A stretch of DNA of 64,000 bases from Sva-07 sp963717385 (GCA_963717385.1 CAVQWE010000017.1:1-64000), one strand, 5' to 3'; shown: positions 37,030 through 46,501, counted from the first letter of the stretch. Notes: generated by a model not told the origin, from the sequence alone. A program made the numbers and translations.

Positions 37030-38483
37030 TGGCCGACCCCTGCCGGCTCCGCGACGACGGCATCGACCGGGATGTGGCGGCGTTCGGCCCGCTTGGTCAC
37101 CAACGCGTCGAATTCCTCGGGGAACAACGTGAGCGCCGAGTGGATCGGCACGTATGCCGACGGGCCGACGAAGCAGATCGTGGTCATCTTGTACGGGAAC
37201 GGCACGGCCTCGAGGCCAAGCTTCTCGCTGGACGCATGGGGCATCTCGCCGGGGCAGATCGACTCGCCGACCTGGCGAATCGTGTCGAGGTCGGCGTCGG
37301 TGCCGTAGCCGTCGACGATGCGCTGCACCAATCGGTACAGCCAGGTGCCACCTTCGCGACACGGCACGCACTTGCCGCACGACTCGTGGGCATAGAACCG
37401 AACGAGCGTGAGCGCGGCCGCAGGGATGTTGGTGGTGGAGTCCATCACCATCACCGCACCCGAGCCGAGCATCGAACCGGCCGCACCGGCTTGGGGCCCT
37501 TCGAACGGAATGTCGAGCTGTTCGTCGGTGAACCACGGCGCCGAGCCTCCGCCGGGCACGAACGCTTTGAGGTCGTTGCCGTCACGGATGCCTTGCGCGT
37601 AATCGTCGCCGTAGAGGAGGTCGCGGAAGGTGGTGGAGCCGTTGACGATCTCGTACACGCCAGGTCGGTTCACGTGGCCGGACACTGCGATCATGCGGGT
37701 GCCGGGCGACGACGCCGTGCCGATCGCGGTGTAGGCGGCCGAGCCTTCCTTGGCGATGAACGGCAGGTTCGCGAGCGTCTCGACGTTGTTGACGATGGTG
37801 GGCTGGCCGTACAGGCCGACCGCTGCTGGGAAATAGGGGGGCTTGAGCCGCGGCATGCCACGCTCGCCTTCGAGCGACTCGATCAGTGCGGTCTCTTCGC
37901 CCACGACATAGGCCCCGGCGCCGTAGTGCAGCACGATGTCGATGCTGAAGTCGGTGCCCAAGATGTTGGTGCCGATGTACCCGGCGGCGTACGCGTCGTT
38001 GAGTGCCTGGGCCATCCGCTCGTGAGCCAGTGGCATCTCGCCGCGGATGTACAAGAAGCACTGCGACAGCCCAGCGGCATACGACGCGATGAGGCAGCCT
38101 TCGATCAGCTGATGGGGATCGCATTCCATCAACAAGCGGTCTTTGTAGGTGCCCGGCTCGGACTCGTCGCCGTTGACGACGAGGTAGCGCGGCCACACGC
38201 CCTGCGGGGTGAAGCCCCACTTGGTTCCGGCGGGGAAGCCGGCGCCGCCACGGCCGAGCAGCGTGGAGTTCTTGACCTCGTCGGCCATCTCGCTCGGCGT
38301 CTTCGCGAGCGCCGCGCGCAGGCCGTCGTAACCGCCGGTGGCGAGGTAGCGCTCGAGCGTGTGACCATCTTCGTACTGGAAGCGCGTGGTGACCACCGAT
38401 GGCCGGTCGCTCGGGTAGTACCCGGGCGCCCAGGGGTACGGGCTGACGACGCGCGCCGTCGATTCGCCGGACAGGCTGCTCAT
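37026..38483 (-). CDS. nuoF: NADH-quinone oxidoreductase subunit F (NADH- and FMN-binding)
   Basis: A 485-residue subunit with the nucleotide/FMN motifs GRGGAGFPAGTKWGF and NGDESEPGTYKDR, and the N3 [4Fe-4S] ligands ESCGKCVPCREG plus Cys in TTICFVGPSAYVPI. The loop before the last ligand (ICPGEMPHASSEKLG) is longer than in E. coli, as in the TTICPLGPSA subtype. ATG 38483 follows a short tandem repeat in the nuoE-nuoF gap. Confidence 0.95.
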   Translation of the reverse strand: MSSLSGESTARVVSPYPWAPGYYPSDRPSVVTTRFQYEDGHTLERYLATGGYDGLRAALAKTPSEMADEVKNSTLLGRGGAGFPAGTKWGFTPQGVWPRYLVVNGDESEPGTYKDRLLMECDPHQLIEGCLIASYAAGLSQCFLYIRGEMPLAHERMAQALNDAYAAGYIGTNILGTDFSIDIVLHYGAGAYVVGEETALIESLEGERGMPRLKPPYFPAAVGLYGQPTIVNNVETLANLPFIAKEGSAAYTAIGTASSPGTRMIAVSGHVNRPGVYEIVNGSTTFRDLLYGDDYAQGIRDGNDLKAFVPGGGSAPWFTDEQLDIPFEGPQAGAAGSMLGSGAVMVMDSTTNIPAAALTLVRFYAHESCGKCVPCREGGTWLYRLVQRIVDGYGTDADLDTIRQVGESICPGEMPHASSEKLGLEAVPFPYKMTTICFVGPSAYVPIHSALTLFPEEFDALVTKRAERRHIPVDAVVAEPAGVGQ

Positions 38484-38497
38484 GCGGGGCTCACCTT

Positions 38498-38533
38498 CAT
38501 GCTGGGCTCACTGCTCATGCTGGGCTCACGCTG
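38498..38533. repeat. 18-bp tandem duplication at the nuoE/nuoF junction
   Basis: CATGCTGGGCTCACTGCT is followed directly by CATGCTGGGCTCACGCTG. The first 14 bases are identical in each unit. The nuoE stop lies at the boundary. The duplication lengthens the leader of nuoF and provides extra ATG codons in its frame. Confidence 0.6.
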
Positions 38534-39126
38534 ATCCAGGCAGGGCCATCGGTGACGTCGTCGGGGTGACGGGCACCCACTGCACGATCGGCAGGGATCT
38601 GTTGGCGGTTGCGACCGAGCGTGCCGTGCGGCGGCACTTCGGCGTCGAGCTTGCCGGCGCGCAGGTCGGCGACCAGTTCGTCGAACGCCTCGGGCGTGAC
38701 CCGGTAGCGATGGCGGTAGTTCACCTGCAGCGTGGGCGCCTCGGTACACGCAGCCTGGCACTCGGCGTGCTGCAGCGTGATCAGACCATCGCTGGTGGTC
38801 GAACCGGCGCGGATGCCGAGGGTGTGCTCGGCGTGGTGCATCAAGTCGTCGCCACCCATGAGCGCGCACGACATGGTGGCGCACATGTTGATCAGGTACT
38901 TGCCAGTGGGCTCGAACCGGAACATCTCGTAGAACGACGCGGTGCCGTAGACCTCGGCGGGGGTGACGTCGACGAGTTCGGCGACATGACGCATGGCATC
39001 GTCGGTGACGTAGCCGTTCTGCTGCTGGCTGAGGTGGACCAGCGGGATCAGCGCCGACTTCTTCTTCGGGTATCGGGCGATGATCTCCTTCGCCACCACC
39101 ACGTTGTGATCAGTCAAACGACTCAC
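38515..39126 (-). CDS. nuoE: NADH-quinone oxidoreductase subunit E ([2Fe-2S])
   Basis: A 203-residue thioredoxin-like subunit with N1a ligands CATMSC and ECQAAC in their usual spacing (about residues 82-87 and 122-127). The C-terminal ~40 residues extend past the core. It is 7 bp from nuoD. Confidence 0.95.
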   Translation of the reverse strand: MSRLTDHNVVVAKEIIARYPKKKSALIPLVHLSQQQNGYVTDDAMRHVAELVDVTPAEVYGTASFYEMFRFEPTGKYLINMCATMSCALMGGDDLMHHAEHTLGIRAGSTTSDGLITLQHAECQAACTEAPTLQVNYRHRYRVTPEAFDELVADLRAGKLDAEVPPHGTLGRNRQQIPADRAVGARHPDDVTDGPAWISVSPA

Positions 39127-39133
39127 TGCAATC

Positions 39134-40477
39134 TCACCTGTCCACGCCTCCGAGCACGGGGTCGACGCTACTGATCACAGCGACCGCATCGGCAACCAAT
39201 CCGCCGCGCATCATGTGCGGCAGGCATTGGATGTTGACGAAGCTCGGCTCTCGCATGTGCATCCGGTACGGGTTGGCCGACCCATCACTGACGATGTAGC
39301 AGCCGATCTCGCCACGCGGACCTTCGAGGCCCACGTACGCCTCGCCCTCGGGCACCTTGAAGCCCTCGGTGAAGATCTTGAAGTGGTGGATCAGGGCCTC
39401 CATCGACTCGTCGATACGCGCTCGCGGCGGCGGAGTGACCTTCTTGTCCTGGATGCGGTAGTCGCCTTCGGGCATGTGTTCGAGGATCTGGCGCACGATC
39501 TTCATCGACTCGCGGATCTCGGCGAGACGAATCGCGTACCGGTCGAACGCATCGCCGTACGAGCCGACGATGACGTCGAAGTCCATCTGGTCGTAGTGCA
39601 TGTACGGCTGATCGCGACGCAGGTCCCATTCGACGCCGGTCGAGCGCAGGATGGGCCCTGTGGCGCCGAGCGCCAACGCTTCTTGCGGCGTGATCACGCC
39701 GACGCCCTGCAGCCGCTCGCGCCAGATCGGCTGGCCGGTCATCAGCGTGTCGTACTCGTCGAGGCGAGGGGGCAGCATGTCGAGGATCTCGAGCACGCCG
39801 TCACGCCACCCGGCGGGCAGGTCGGCCGCGACACCACCGGGGCGGATGTAGTTGTGGTTCATCCGCAGGCCGGTGACCTCCTGGAAGAACCGCAGCACCT
39901 CTTCGCGTTCGCGCCAGCCGTAGATCATCATCGACACAGCGCCGAGGTCCATGCCGTTGGTGGCCATGAACAGCAGGTGGCTGGCCATGCGGCTCATCTC
40001 GGCCATCAGCATGCGGATCCACACCGCCCGGTCGGGAATGTCGCCGTCGATGCCCAGCAGCTTCTCGGTGGCCATGGCAAAGGCGAGCTCGTTGGCGATG
40101 GGGCTCAGGTAGTCCATCCGCGTGACGTTGGTGCCGCCCTGGGTGTAGGTGAGCTGCTCGCCGGTCTTCTCCATGCCGGTGTGCAGGTAGCCGATGATCG
40201 GCTTGCAGCGCAGCACGGTTTCACCCTGGAGTTCCAGCATCAGCCGGAGCACGCCGTGGGTCGACGGGTGCTGCGGCCCCATGTTGATGATCATCGTCTG
40301 GTCTTCGTCGGGGTCCTCGGGGAGGTCGCCGAGCTTGGCCACCTCGGCTTCGGACATCCGCAACACGGCGCCGATCTCGCGCAGCAACTCCTTGGCGGTG
40401 ACCTCGCTGCGCGGACGGAGCTGCTGTTCGCCCTCGTCGGTGCCGGCAACAGAGCGCAGGTAGTAGTCGGTACTCAT
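39134..40477 (-). CDS. nuoD: NADH-quinone oxidoreductase subunit D
   Basis: A 447-residue 49-kDa-type subunit at the quinone site. It has the quinone-head motif NMGPQHPSTHGVLR, LHTGMEKTGE and RGEIGCYIVSDGS, and ends DPVLGGVDR, the standard C-terminus. The N-terminal ~60 residues are a variable extension. The ATG abuts the nuoC stop. Confidence 0.96.
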   Translation of the reverse strand: MSTDYYLRSVAGTDEGEQQLRPRSEVTAKELLREIGAVLRMSEAEVAKLGDLPEDPDEDQTMIINMGPQHPSTHGVLRLMLELQGETVLRCKPIIGYLHTGMEKTGEQLTYTQGGTNVTRMDYLSPIANELAFAMATEKLLGIDGDIPDRAVWIRMLMAEMSRMASHLLFMATNGMDLGAVSMMIYGWREREEVLRFFQEVTGLRMNHNYIRPGGVAADLPAGWRDGVLEILDMLPPRLDEYDTLMTGQPIWRERLQGVGVITPQEALALGATGPILRSTGVEWDLRRDQPYMHYDQMDFDVIVGSYGDAFDRYAIRLAEIRESMKIVRQILEHMPEGDYRIQDKKVTPPPRARIDESMEALIHHFKIFTEGFKVPEGEAYVGLEGPRGEIGCYIVSDGSANPYRMHMREPSFVNIQCLPHMMRGGLVADAVAVISSVDPVLGGVDR

Positions 40478-40932
40478 CAGGCGTTCGCCCCCTTGAACTG
40501 CACCGGGATGCGGCCGATCTCGTAGTCCTTGCGCAACGGATGACCAACCCAGTCTTCGGGCATCAGGATGCGGGTGAGGTCGGGATGATCACTGAACTCG
40601 ATGCCGAACATGTCGAACACCTCACGCTCCATCGCCTCGGTGCCGGGATGCACGTCGAACAGCGTGGGCAGCGTGGCGTCGTCGGCGGGCACCTGCACGC
40701 GCAGACGAAGGCGACGGCGGTTGCGCAAGTCGAGCAGGTTCACGACCACTTCGAAACGCTCGGGCGCTTCGGCGTCGTCGGGCAACTGCCGGTCGGGAAG
40801 CTCGAGGTAGTCGACGGCAGTGAGGTCGATGCACATCACGTAGCCCTCGTCGGCAAGCGCTTTCACCGTGGCGAGGTATTCGTCACGAGCAACGTGGCGG
40901 ACCTCTTGAGGGTGCGGGTCGTGGTCGCTCAC
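40477..40932 (-). CDS. nuoC: NADH-quinone oxidoreductase subunit C
   Basis: A 151-residue 30-kDa-type subunit with the conserved block EREVFDMFGIEFSDHPDLTR and ILMPEDWVGHPLRKDYEI. It is shorter than most NuoC, with a trimmed N-terminus. GTG 40932 overlaps the nuoB stop by four bases. Confidence 0.93.
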   Translation of the reverse strand: MSDHDPHPQEVRHVARDEYLATVKALADEGYVMCIDLTAVDYLELPDRQLPDDAEAPERFEVVVNLLDLRNRRRLRLRVQVPADDATLPTLFDVHPGTEAMEREVFDMFGIEFSDHPDLTRILMPEDWVGHPLRKDYEIGRIPVQFKGANA

Positions 40933-41519
40933 TTCTTCGCTCCGAGCAGCACCGGGGTGGCTGACATCCCGGGCTCGATGTACTCGACGTGCACGTTCGC
41001 GCCCGCACCGGTCTCGGCGCGCCGCTTGAGGATCTGGTTGGTCTCGATCAGGCCGTGCAGTGTCTCGATGGCATGGATCAGCGTCTCGGGTGTGGGCGGG
41101 CAGCCAGGCGCATACACGTCGATGGGCACGATCTGGTCGACGCCCTGCACGATCGCGTAGTTGTTGAACATCCCACCCGACGAGGCGCACACACCCATCG
41201 AGATGACCCACTTGGGCTCCATCATCTGGTCGTACACCTGGCGCAGCACCGGGGCCATCTTCTGGCTGACACGTCCGGCGACGATCATGATGTCGGCCTG
41301 ACGCGGCGACGCACGGAACACCTCCATGCCGAAGCGCGAGATGTCGTAGTGCGCTCCGCCGGTGGCCATCATCTCGATGGCGCAGCAGGCGAGCCCGAAC
41401 GAGGCCGGCCACGACGAACGCGAACGAGACCAGTTGACCAGGTCTTCGAGTTTGCCCGTGATGACGTTGTGCGACAGCCCGCCGAGTCCGTCGTCGAGCA
41501 CATCGTTGACGATGCCCAT
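40929..41519 (-). CDS. nuoB: NADH-quinone oxidoreductase subunit B (cluster N2)
   Basis: A 196-residue subunit carrying the terminal [4Fe-4S] cluster N2, with ligands in the tandem-Cys motif GLACCAIEMM, in MGVCASSGGMF and in YAPGCPPTPE. The C-terminus is ~20 residues longer than the core. It lies 24 bp after nuoA. Confidence 0.96.
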   Translation of the reverse strand: MGIVNDVLDDGLGGLSHNVITGKLEDLVNWSRSRSSWPASFGLACCAIEMMATGGAHYDISRFGMEVFRASPRQADIMIVAGRVSQKMAPVLRQVYDQMMEPKWVISMGVCASSGGMFNNYAIVQGVDQIVPIDVYAPGCPPTPETLIHAIETLHGLIETNQILKRRAETGAGANVHVEYIEPGMSATPVLLGAKK

Positions 41520-41543
41520 GGTGATGACTCCTTTTGCGTCTCG

Positions 41544-42036
41544 CTACGAGGCCCGTGGAGCGGCCATGTCGTCGCCGAACGGCACGCGGCCGTCGGTACC
41601 GACACGACGCACCGTCGAGTTCGCCGTGCGTTCGGGTGACACCATCGCAGCGCTGGCAGTGAGGCTGCGGTAGCGGTGGATCGGGCCCCAGTCGAGGCCG
41701 CCACGCGCCACTTCGTAGACGAAGGTGGCGAAGAACACGACCGAGAAGGCGAAGATCGCCCAGAACCCGTAGGTGCCGAGCGTCGAGTGCGACACGGCGT
41801 ACGGGTAGATGAAGATGATCTCGATGTCGAACATGATGAACAGCATCGCCACGATGTAGAAGCTGACCGGGAACCGTTCAGGGGGTTCCCGGCTCGGCAC
41901 GATCCCGCACTCGTACGGTGCCTCTTTGGCGATCGACGGCCGGCGGGGCGCCAACAGGCCGCGACGCGGCGAAGCTGAGGATGCCGAAGACGACGGCCAG
42001 GATCAACAAGATGACGATGGGGAGGTACTGCCCCAT
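41544..42036 (-). CDS. nuoA: NADH-quinone oxidoreductase subunit A, one +1 frameshift
   Basis: It starts at ATG 42036 (MGQYLPIVILLILAVVFGIL) in the first membrane helix. An extra base near 41964 in GCCGCG-T-CGCGGC shifts the frame. The second frame continues with RGLLAPRRPSIAK, then YECGIVPSREPPERF (the loop with the redox-sensitive Cys), FDIEIIFIYPYAV and the third helix. Removing one base gives a normal-length NuoA with an extended charged tail. As with nuoL, sequence error is the likely cause. Confidence 0.93.
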
Positions 42037-42038
42037 GG

Positions 42039-42914
42039 TCAGACGCCGGCTCCGACCTTCTCCTGCTCGGCGTCAGCGGTGGCGTCGGCGGGTGGGCCCT
42101 CGATGGTGACAGCCGGCAACGGCTGCGCCAGGTTGTCCTTGAGCACGCGGTCACGGCGGTGCAACAGGTAACACAGCGCCAGGAAGATCAGGCCCGACCC
42201 AACAGCGAGCACCGCTGCGGGCTGGCGCCGTGCGCCGAGGTCGCGAACCATGTAGACGTACTCGCGCTGGCGATTCTCGTCGATCTCGGGCCGTGCGGGC
42301 GCACGACCGGGCTCGACGCGTACCGGAACGAACGGAGCGGCCTCGGCCACCACGAAGTGAGGTGTGTGCCAGAAGGCGAGGAAGTCGAGCGAGTCGTTGA
42401 TCTTCGGGTAGCGCTCGCCACCGATGTCGAACACCTCGACGATCTCGAACTGGCCAGCGGCGAATGCGCCTTCCTCGACGAGGAATTCGGTCGCAGATGC
42501 CTGTGCTTGACCGAACGCCGGAGATGCCTGGTCGAGCACCACCCAGCCCTGATCGAGGAACGTGTCACGCACGATCTCGGCCGACTCGGCGGGCGTTGCG
42601 TCATCGGGCACGACGGCGTTCGGATTCAAGACTCCGGAGGACCCGAGCGCGTTGACATCCTGCAAGACACCTGCACCAGGGACCGCTTGCCACGAGGGGT
42701 CGGGCCCACGCAAGCCGATGCCGTAGATCATCCAGACGATGCCCATCAGCATCATCCAGCCAGCAATCGCGGTCACGGTCACCAGGAACGCCAGACGCGA
42801 CCCCATGTTGGTGGCCATGATGCCGTAGATGCTGCCGCAGAGAATGACGGTACCGATGATGACCGTGAGGAGCCCTCGGAGCTCTGGCTCCCAGCCGATT
42901 GCCAACAAGGTCAT
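42039..42914 (-). CDS. unrecognised membrane protein between cytochrome c and nuoA
   Basis: A 291-residue protein with two N-terminal membrane helices (~15-35 and ~40-65). A soluble stretch of ~165 residues without Cys or His-rich motifs follows (AFGQAQASATEFLVEEG, FEIVEVFDIGGERYPKINDS), then one helix near 235-255 and a charged tail. It is tightly placed, 2 bp from both neighbours, in the middle of a respiratory operon. It is therefore probably an accessory subunit or assembly factor of the cytochrome complex. No family is recognised. Confidence 0.75.
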   Translation of the reverse strand: MTLLAIGWEPELRGLLTVIIGTVILCGSIYGIMATNMGSRLAFLVTVTAIAGWMMLMGIVWMIYGIGLRGPDPSWQAVPGAGVLQDVNALGSSGVLNPNAVVPDDATPAESAEIVRDTFLDQGWVVLDQASPAFGQAQASATEFLVEEGAFAAGQFEIVEVFDIGGERYPKINDSLDFLAFWHTPHFVVAEAAPFVPVRVEPGRAPARPEIDENRQREYVYMVRDLGARRQPAAVLAVGSGLIFLALCYLLHRRDRVLKDNLAQPLPAVTIEGPPADATADAEQEKVGAGV

Positions 42915-42916
42915 GG

Positions 42917-43988
42917 TCACAAGCTCCGTACGTATTCGACGATCTCGCGGATCTGCTCTTCGGTGAGCAACGATCCGAATCCGGGCATCCGGCCACTTCC
43001 TTGGCCGTTGAGACCATAGAGCCTGCCGAACTCCGAACCACTCTTCAAGAACGCCACCAACTGTTCGTCGTCGGCGAAGTGCGAGTTGACCGAGCCGCCG
43101 GTGAGGTTCCAACCGAAGGCTCCCTGACCCGGAGACCCCGGGCTGGCCGTAGCTCCATCCGAGGGTGTGGCAGCGGGCACAGCTGTAGGCGCCACTGCCG
43201 AGATCGAGGTTGAACAACGCCTCGCCGACCGATTCGGCGTCACCATCGGCGACGGCCTTCTCGGCGGCAGCCTGGATCGCAGCCTGGTTCTCGGCGGGGA
43301 GGTTGCCCGAGTCGCAGACGAGCGGATCGTCCTCTCCCTCGGCGCAGTTCTCACGAGGGATCTGGATGCTCGCCATGTAGGCGATCAGGTTGTCGATCTG
43401 CTGGGTGTTCATCGGGCCACCGCCGACGAGACCCCACGGCGACATCGGCGAGAACGGGCGACCGTAGTTGAGGATGAACCGGATCTCGCTCTCGTCGAAC
43501 TTGTACAGCGACGTGTTGAGTGCCGGTGCCTTCCAGTTGACGGCCTGCACTTCCTGAGTCACCGGGTCGGTGACCGTGAACGGTGCTTCGCCACCGACGG
43601 CGGCCATGCCGCCGTGACAGCCGGCGCAGTTGAAGCCACCTTCGGCCGTGGGGGCGAACAACTGCGAGCCCCAGCTGGCGAACCGGTTGTCCCAACCTTC
43701 TTGGGCTCCCGCCTGGCGGCCGGGTTCGAACACCCAGTACAGCGGCAAGACGACCACGATGATCGCCAACATGATCACACCGAGAAGTTGCACGCGCTCG
43801 AGGCGCGGTCCCTCGAGGGTCTCGTCGTCGTAGTACGGCTTGCGGTTTGCAGCGAGCTCGACTTCGGAGCCGACCTCTTTGCGACCGGCGACGATGTTGA
43901 AGAGTCCGTAGACGATCCAACCGCCGGTGATGATGACCAGACCGATGACCCCGATGGTGGTCGTGGTCAGCGCGAACACAGGTGCCAT
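42917..43988 (-). CDS. membrane-bound diheme cytochrome c of the bc complex, one +1 frameshift
   Basis: It starts at ATG 43988. Two membrane helices (~10-35 and ~68-88) precede two cytochrome c domains with heme sites CAGCHGG (near 120) and CARCHTLG (near 275). In the run of four C at 43136-43139 one extra base breaks the frame after SYGQPG. The other frame gives SPGQGAFGWNLTGG, then GRMPGFGSLLTEEQIREIVE, with the Met ligand, ending at 42917. It would take electrons from the Rieske protein, in the role of QcrC. It overlaps the Rieske stop by one base. Confidence 0.88.
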
Positions 43989-44857
43989 CAGTGCTCCCCA
44001 CCGCTGGTGCAGTGCGGGCCCTCGGCCTCCTGGCCGGTGGTGTTGGTGCCGATGGCGGCGCCGGGAATGGTGGTGCCGGTGTCGATGGTGACATCGCCGT
44101 TGGCAGCGATGGTCGCCGGGTGGTGATCCATGCCGCGAGGCGCAGGCCCACCCTTCTTCTCACCGACACGGTTGTACTGCGAGCCGTGGCACTGACATTC
44201 GAACCACTGGCTGGTGGCGCATTCGGGAACACGACAGCCGAGGTGCGGGCACTTCTGGCTCAAGATGACGATGCCCTGCTCCATCGTGGACAGGACCGAG
44301 GCCGGGTAGACCGTCTGGGCGAGCGGGAGCGCCTCGGCCGGGTAGTCGGTGATCCACGAACGGGCCTCGGCGGCGTAGAAGAAGCCACCACCCTGCTGGA
44401 TGCCGTCTTGAATGTTGCCCAGCTTGCCGACGGTGACAGCTCCACCGAACCCACCGGTGCCACTGGGCCACAGGAACGCCACGAAGGCTGCTGCGGCGAA
44501 GCCTGCGAGGCTCACGCTCATCAACGACACGGTCGCCCGATTGAAGAACTGGCGACGCGTGACCCCGACGACGTCGGGATCCGGTGGCGTCCAGGTGACC
44601 ACCTGGGCCTGGGCGGGAACCGCAACTTCCTTGCTCGGGTTCCGAGACGCCAAACCTGCGGCCTCGACGTCGGACGCGGTGGTCTGCGTCGAGGCGGGCT
44701 CGGCGCTCTTGCGCGCGGCTTTGTCGCGCTGCATGGTCTCGCCCGACAGGGCGCCCGCACCGCGGACGTCGCTGCGACGAGCGAGGGTGAAGAAGGAGAT
44801 CGCGCCGAGAACGACGACGACTCCAATGGCGATGGCGATGATTGCTGCAGTACTCAT
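43988..44857 (-). CDS. Rieske [2Fe-2S] protein of a cytochrome bc complex
   Basis: A 289-residue protein. The first helix is at 5-25 and a second one follows the motif VTRRQFFNRATVSL, which resembles a Tat-type RR signal ahead of the helix, as in other Rieske proteins. The cluster ligands are CPHLGC and CQCHGSQYN, and the disulphide Cys of both loops are present. The insert PECATSQWFE between them resembles the actinobacterial/firmicute type. It would transfer electrons from menaquinol at the Qo site to the cytochrome c encoded next. Confidence 0.93.
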   Translation of the reverse strand: MSTAAIIAIAIGVVVVLGAISFFTLARRSDVRGAGALSGETMQRDKAARKSAEPASTQTTASDVEAAGLASRNPSKEVAVPAQAQVVTWTPPDPDVVGVTRRQFFNRATVSLMSVSLAGFAAAAFVAFLWPSGTGGFGGAVTVGKLGNIQDGIQQGGGFFYAAEARSWITDYPAEALPLAQTVYPASVLSTMEQGIVILSQKCPHLGCRVPECATSQWFECQCHGSQYNRVGEKKGGPAPRGMDHHPATIAANGDVTIDTGTTIPGAAIGTNTTGQEAEGPHCTSGGEH

Positions 44858-44882
44858 GACTGGGGGGTCTCCTTTCGCAATC

Positions 44883-45668
44883 TCACAATTCGAAGAACAG
44901 GCCTTCGACCCACGGTAGGACGAAGTTGAAGCCGGGCCCTCTGAAGAACGAACCGATCAGGACGAGAACCGCCCAGAACATGAGATGCACGGTCATCAGA
45001 CCGGTCATGAACTTGCGATCCTCGGGCTTGTTGGAAGGGTTCCGATCGAGGAATGGTGCCAGGACCAGAGCGATCAGGCCCACTCCAGGCAGCGTGACAC
45101 CGGCCACCATCGGATGGAAATAGACCAGCAGCTCCTGCAGGCCGAGGAAGTACCACGGGGCCTTCGACGGGTTGGGGGTCTGGTTGGTGTTGGCGAGCTG
45201 CAACAGCGGAGCATGCACGAACACCGAGAAGATGAAGACGAACACCGTCATCGCCAGCGCGGCGACGAACTCGGCAGCGAGCAGGTGCGGCCACGTGTGG
45301 ACCTTGTCGACCGGTGTGGCCTTGACGTCTTGGATCGAACCCGACTTGACCACCGTGAGCAGCCGCTGGGTGTGACCACCGGGGCCAGCGCCCACGGGAA
45401 CACCACCGCCGGCTGCCGGAGCGGCAACCACAGCGCCGACCTTTTCGGCAACGGCGACGGCTCCGCCCGAGGTCGGGGCATCGGCCTCGCCACCAGCTTT
45501 TGCAGCCTTGGCTGCCTTGCTGCGAGCGAGAAGTGCCTCGGGGATGCGCGAATCGGCAGGCGCGGCAGCTTCGGCGGCCGGTTCCGGCGTGGCGGGCGCG
45601 GCAGCTTCAGCCGACTTGTCGCGTGCGGCTTGCGCTCGTTTGAGGAGGTGCTCTGGGATTTCGGTCAT
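44883..45668 (-). CDS. cytochrome b subunit-IV-like protein (C-terminal half of cytochrome b)
   Basis: A 261-residue protein. Residues 1-~95 form an Ala-rich soluble extension that begins TEIPEHLLKRAQAARDKS and repeats a similar phrase, RIPEALLARSKAAKAAK. The rest is a three-helix subunit-IV domain with the Qo-site segment SKAPWYFLGLQELLVYFHP, where APWY replaces PEWY. Together with the separate b6 gene this shows a split, b6f-like cytochrome b. The extension is unlike subunit IV of plants and is shared with a cytochrome c gene at 47637. Confidence 0.9.
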   Translation of the reverse strand: MTEIPEHLLKRAQAARDKSAEAAAPATPEPAAEAAAPADSRIPEALLARSKAAKAAKAGGEADAPTSGGAVAVAEKVGAVVAAPAAGGGVPVGAGPGGHTQRLLTVVKSGSIQDVKATPVDKVHTWPHLLAAEFVAALAMTVFVFIFSVFVHAPLLQLANTNQTPNPSKAPWYFLGLQELLVYFHPMVAGVTLPGVGLIALVLAPFLDRNPSNKPEDRKFMTGLMTVHLMFWAVLVLIGSFFRGPGFNFVLPWVEGLFFEL

Positions 45669-45702
45669 GGGGTTACCTCCAGCTCTGAGTCAACCAGGCA
45701 AA

Positions 45703-46488
45703 TCACAACGGACCCGAAATTCCGCCGTCCTTGCGGACCCGCCAGAAGTGGATCGCCATGAAGATCACGATCACGAACGGCAGGAACAAGACGTGCAGTA
45801 CATACCATCGAAGCAGCGTTTCAGAACCGATCTCGGCACCGCCCAACAAGACGAACCGGACCTCCTCGCCGAACACCGGGGTGTAGCCCATCATGTTGGT
45901 GCCCACCGTGACGGCCCAGAGCGCCAACTGATCCCACGGCAGCAGGTAGCCGGTGAACGACAGCAGCAGGGTGAGGGTGAGCAGAATGACGCCGATGACC
46001 CAGTTGAACTCACGCGGCGGCTTGTAGGCGCCGTGGTAGAAGACACGGGCCATGTGCAAGAACACCGCCAGCACCATCAGGTGCGCGCCCCATCTGTGCA
46101 TGTTCCTGACCAGCAACCCGAACGTGACCGAGGTCTGCAGGTTCTGGATGTCGTTCCAGGCCGCTGTTGCCTCGGGACGGTAGAAGAACATCAAGAAGAT
46201 GCCCGTCACCGTGAGCAGGATGAACAAGAAGAAGCTGAGCCCGCCCAGACACAGCGTGTAGCTCACCTTGACCGCATGACGCTTCACCTTGACCGGGTGC
46301 AGGTGGTACAGCACCGAGTTCATGATCACGTAGCTGCGGTTACGCGGGCTGTCGGTGTAGCCCTTGCGGAAGATCGAGCCGGGCCGGAAGATCGAGCTCC
46401 AGGCCTGGCTGCCCTGCACATCGCTGACCGCGGTGTTCACACGGTCCTTGACGGTGGGGCGTGGTTTGTCGTCGATGTTTGTCGCCAT
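45703..46488 (-). CDS. cytochrome b6-type subunit
   Basis: A 261-residue, four-helix cytochrome b N-terminal half. Heme-ligand His pairs are in RNMHRWGAHLMVLAVFLHMA and in LHVLFLPFVIVIFMAIHF. The second pair is separated by 14 residues, the b6 spacing, not the 13 of mitochondrial cytochrome b. Cys80 in SYTLCLGGLSFF matches the Cys that binds the extra heme c(i) in b6f complexes. The N-terminal ~60 residues are soluble and not part of the fold. The menaquinone-reducing complex sits directly upstream of the nuo genes. Confidence 0.93.
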   Translation of the reverse strand: MATNIDDKPRPTVKDRVNTAVSDVQGSQAWSSIFRPGSIFRKGYTDSPRNRSYVIMNSVLYHLHPVKVKRHAVKVSYTLCLGGLSFFLFILLTVTGIFLMFFYRPEATAAWNDIQNLQTSVTFGLLVRNMHRWGAHLMVLAVFLHMARVFYHGAYKPPREFNWVIGVILLTLTLLLSFTGYLLPWDQLALWAVTVGTNMMGYTPVFGEEVRFVLLGGAEIGSETLLRWYVLHVLFLPFVIVIFMAIHFWRVRKDGGISGPL

Positions 46489-46501
46489 GAAAACGGTTCT
46501 C

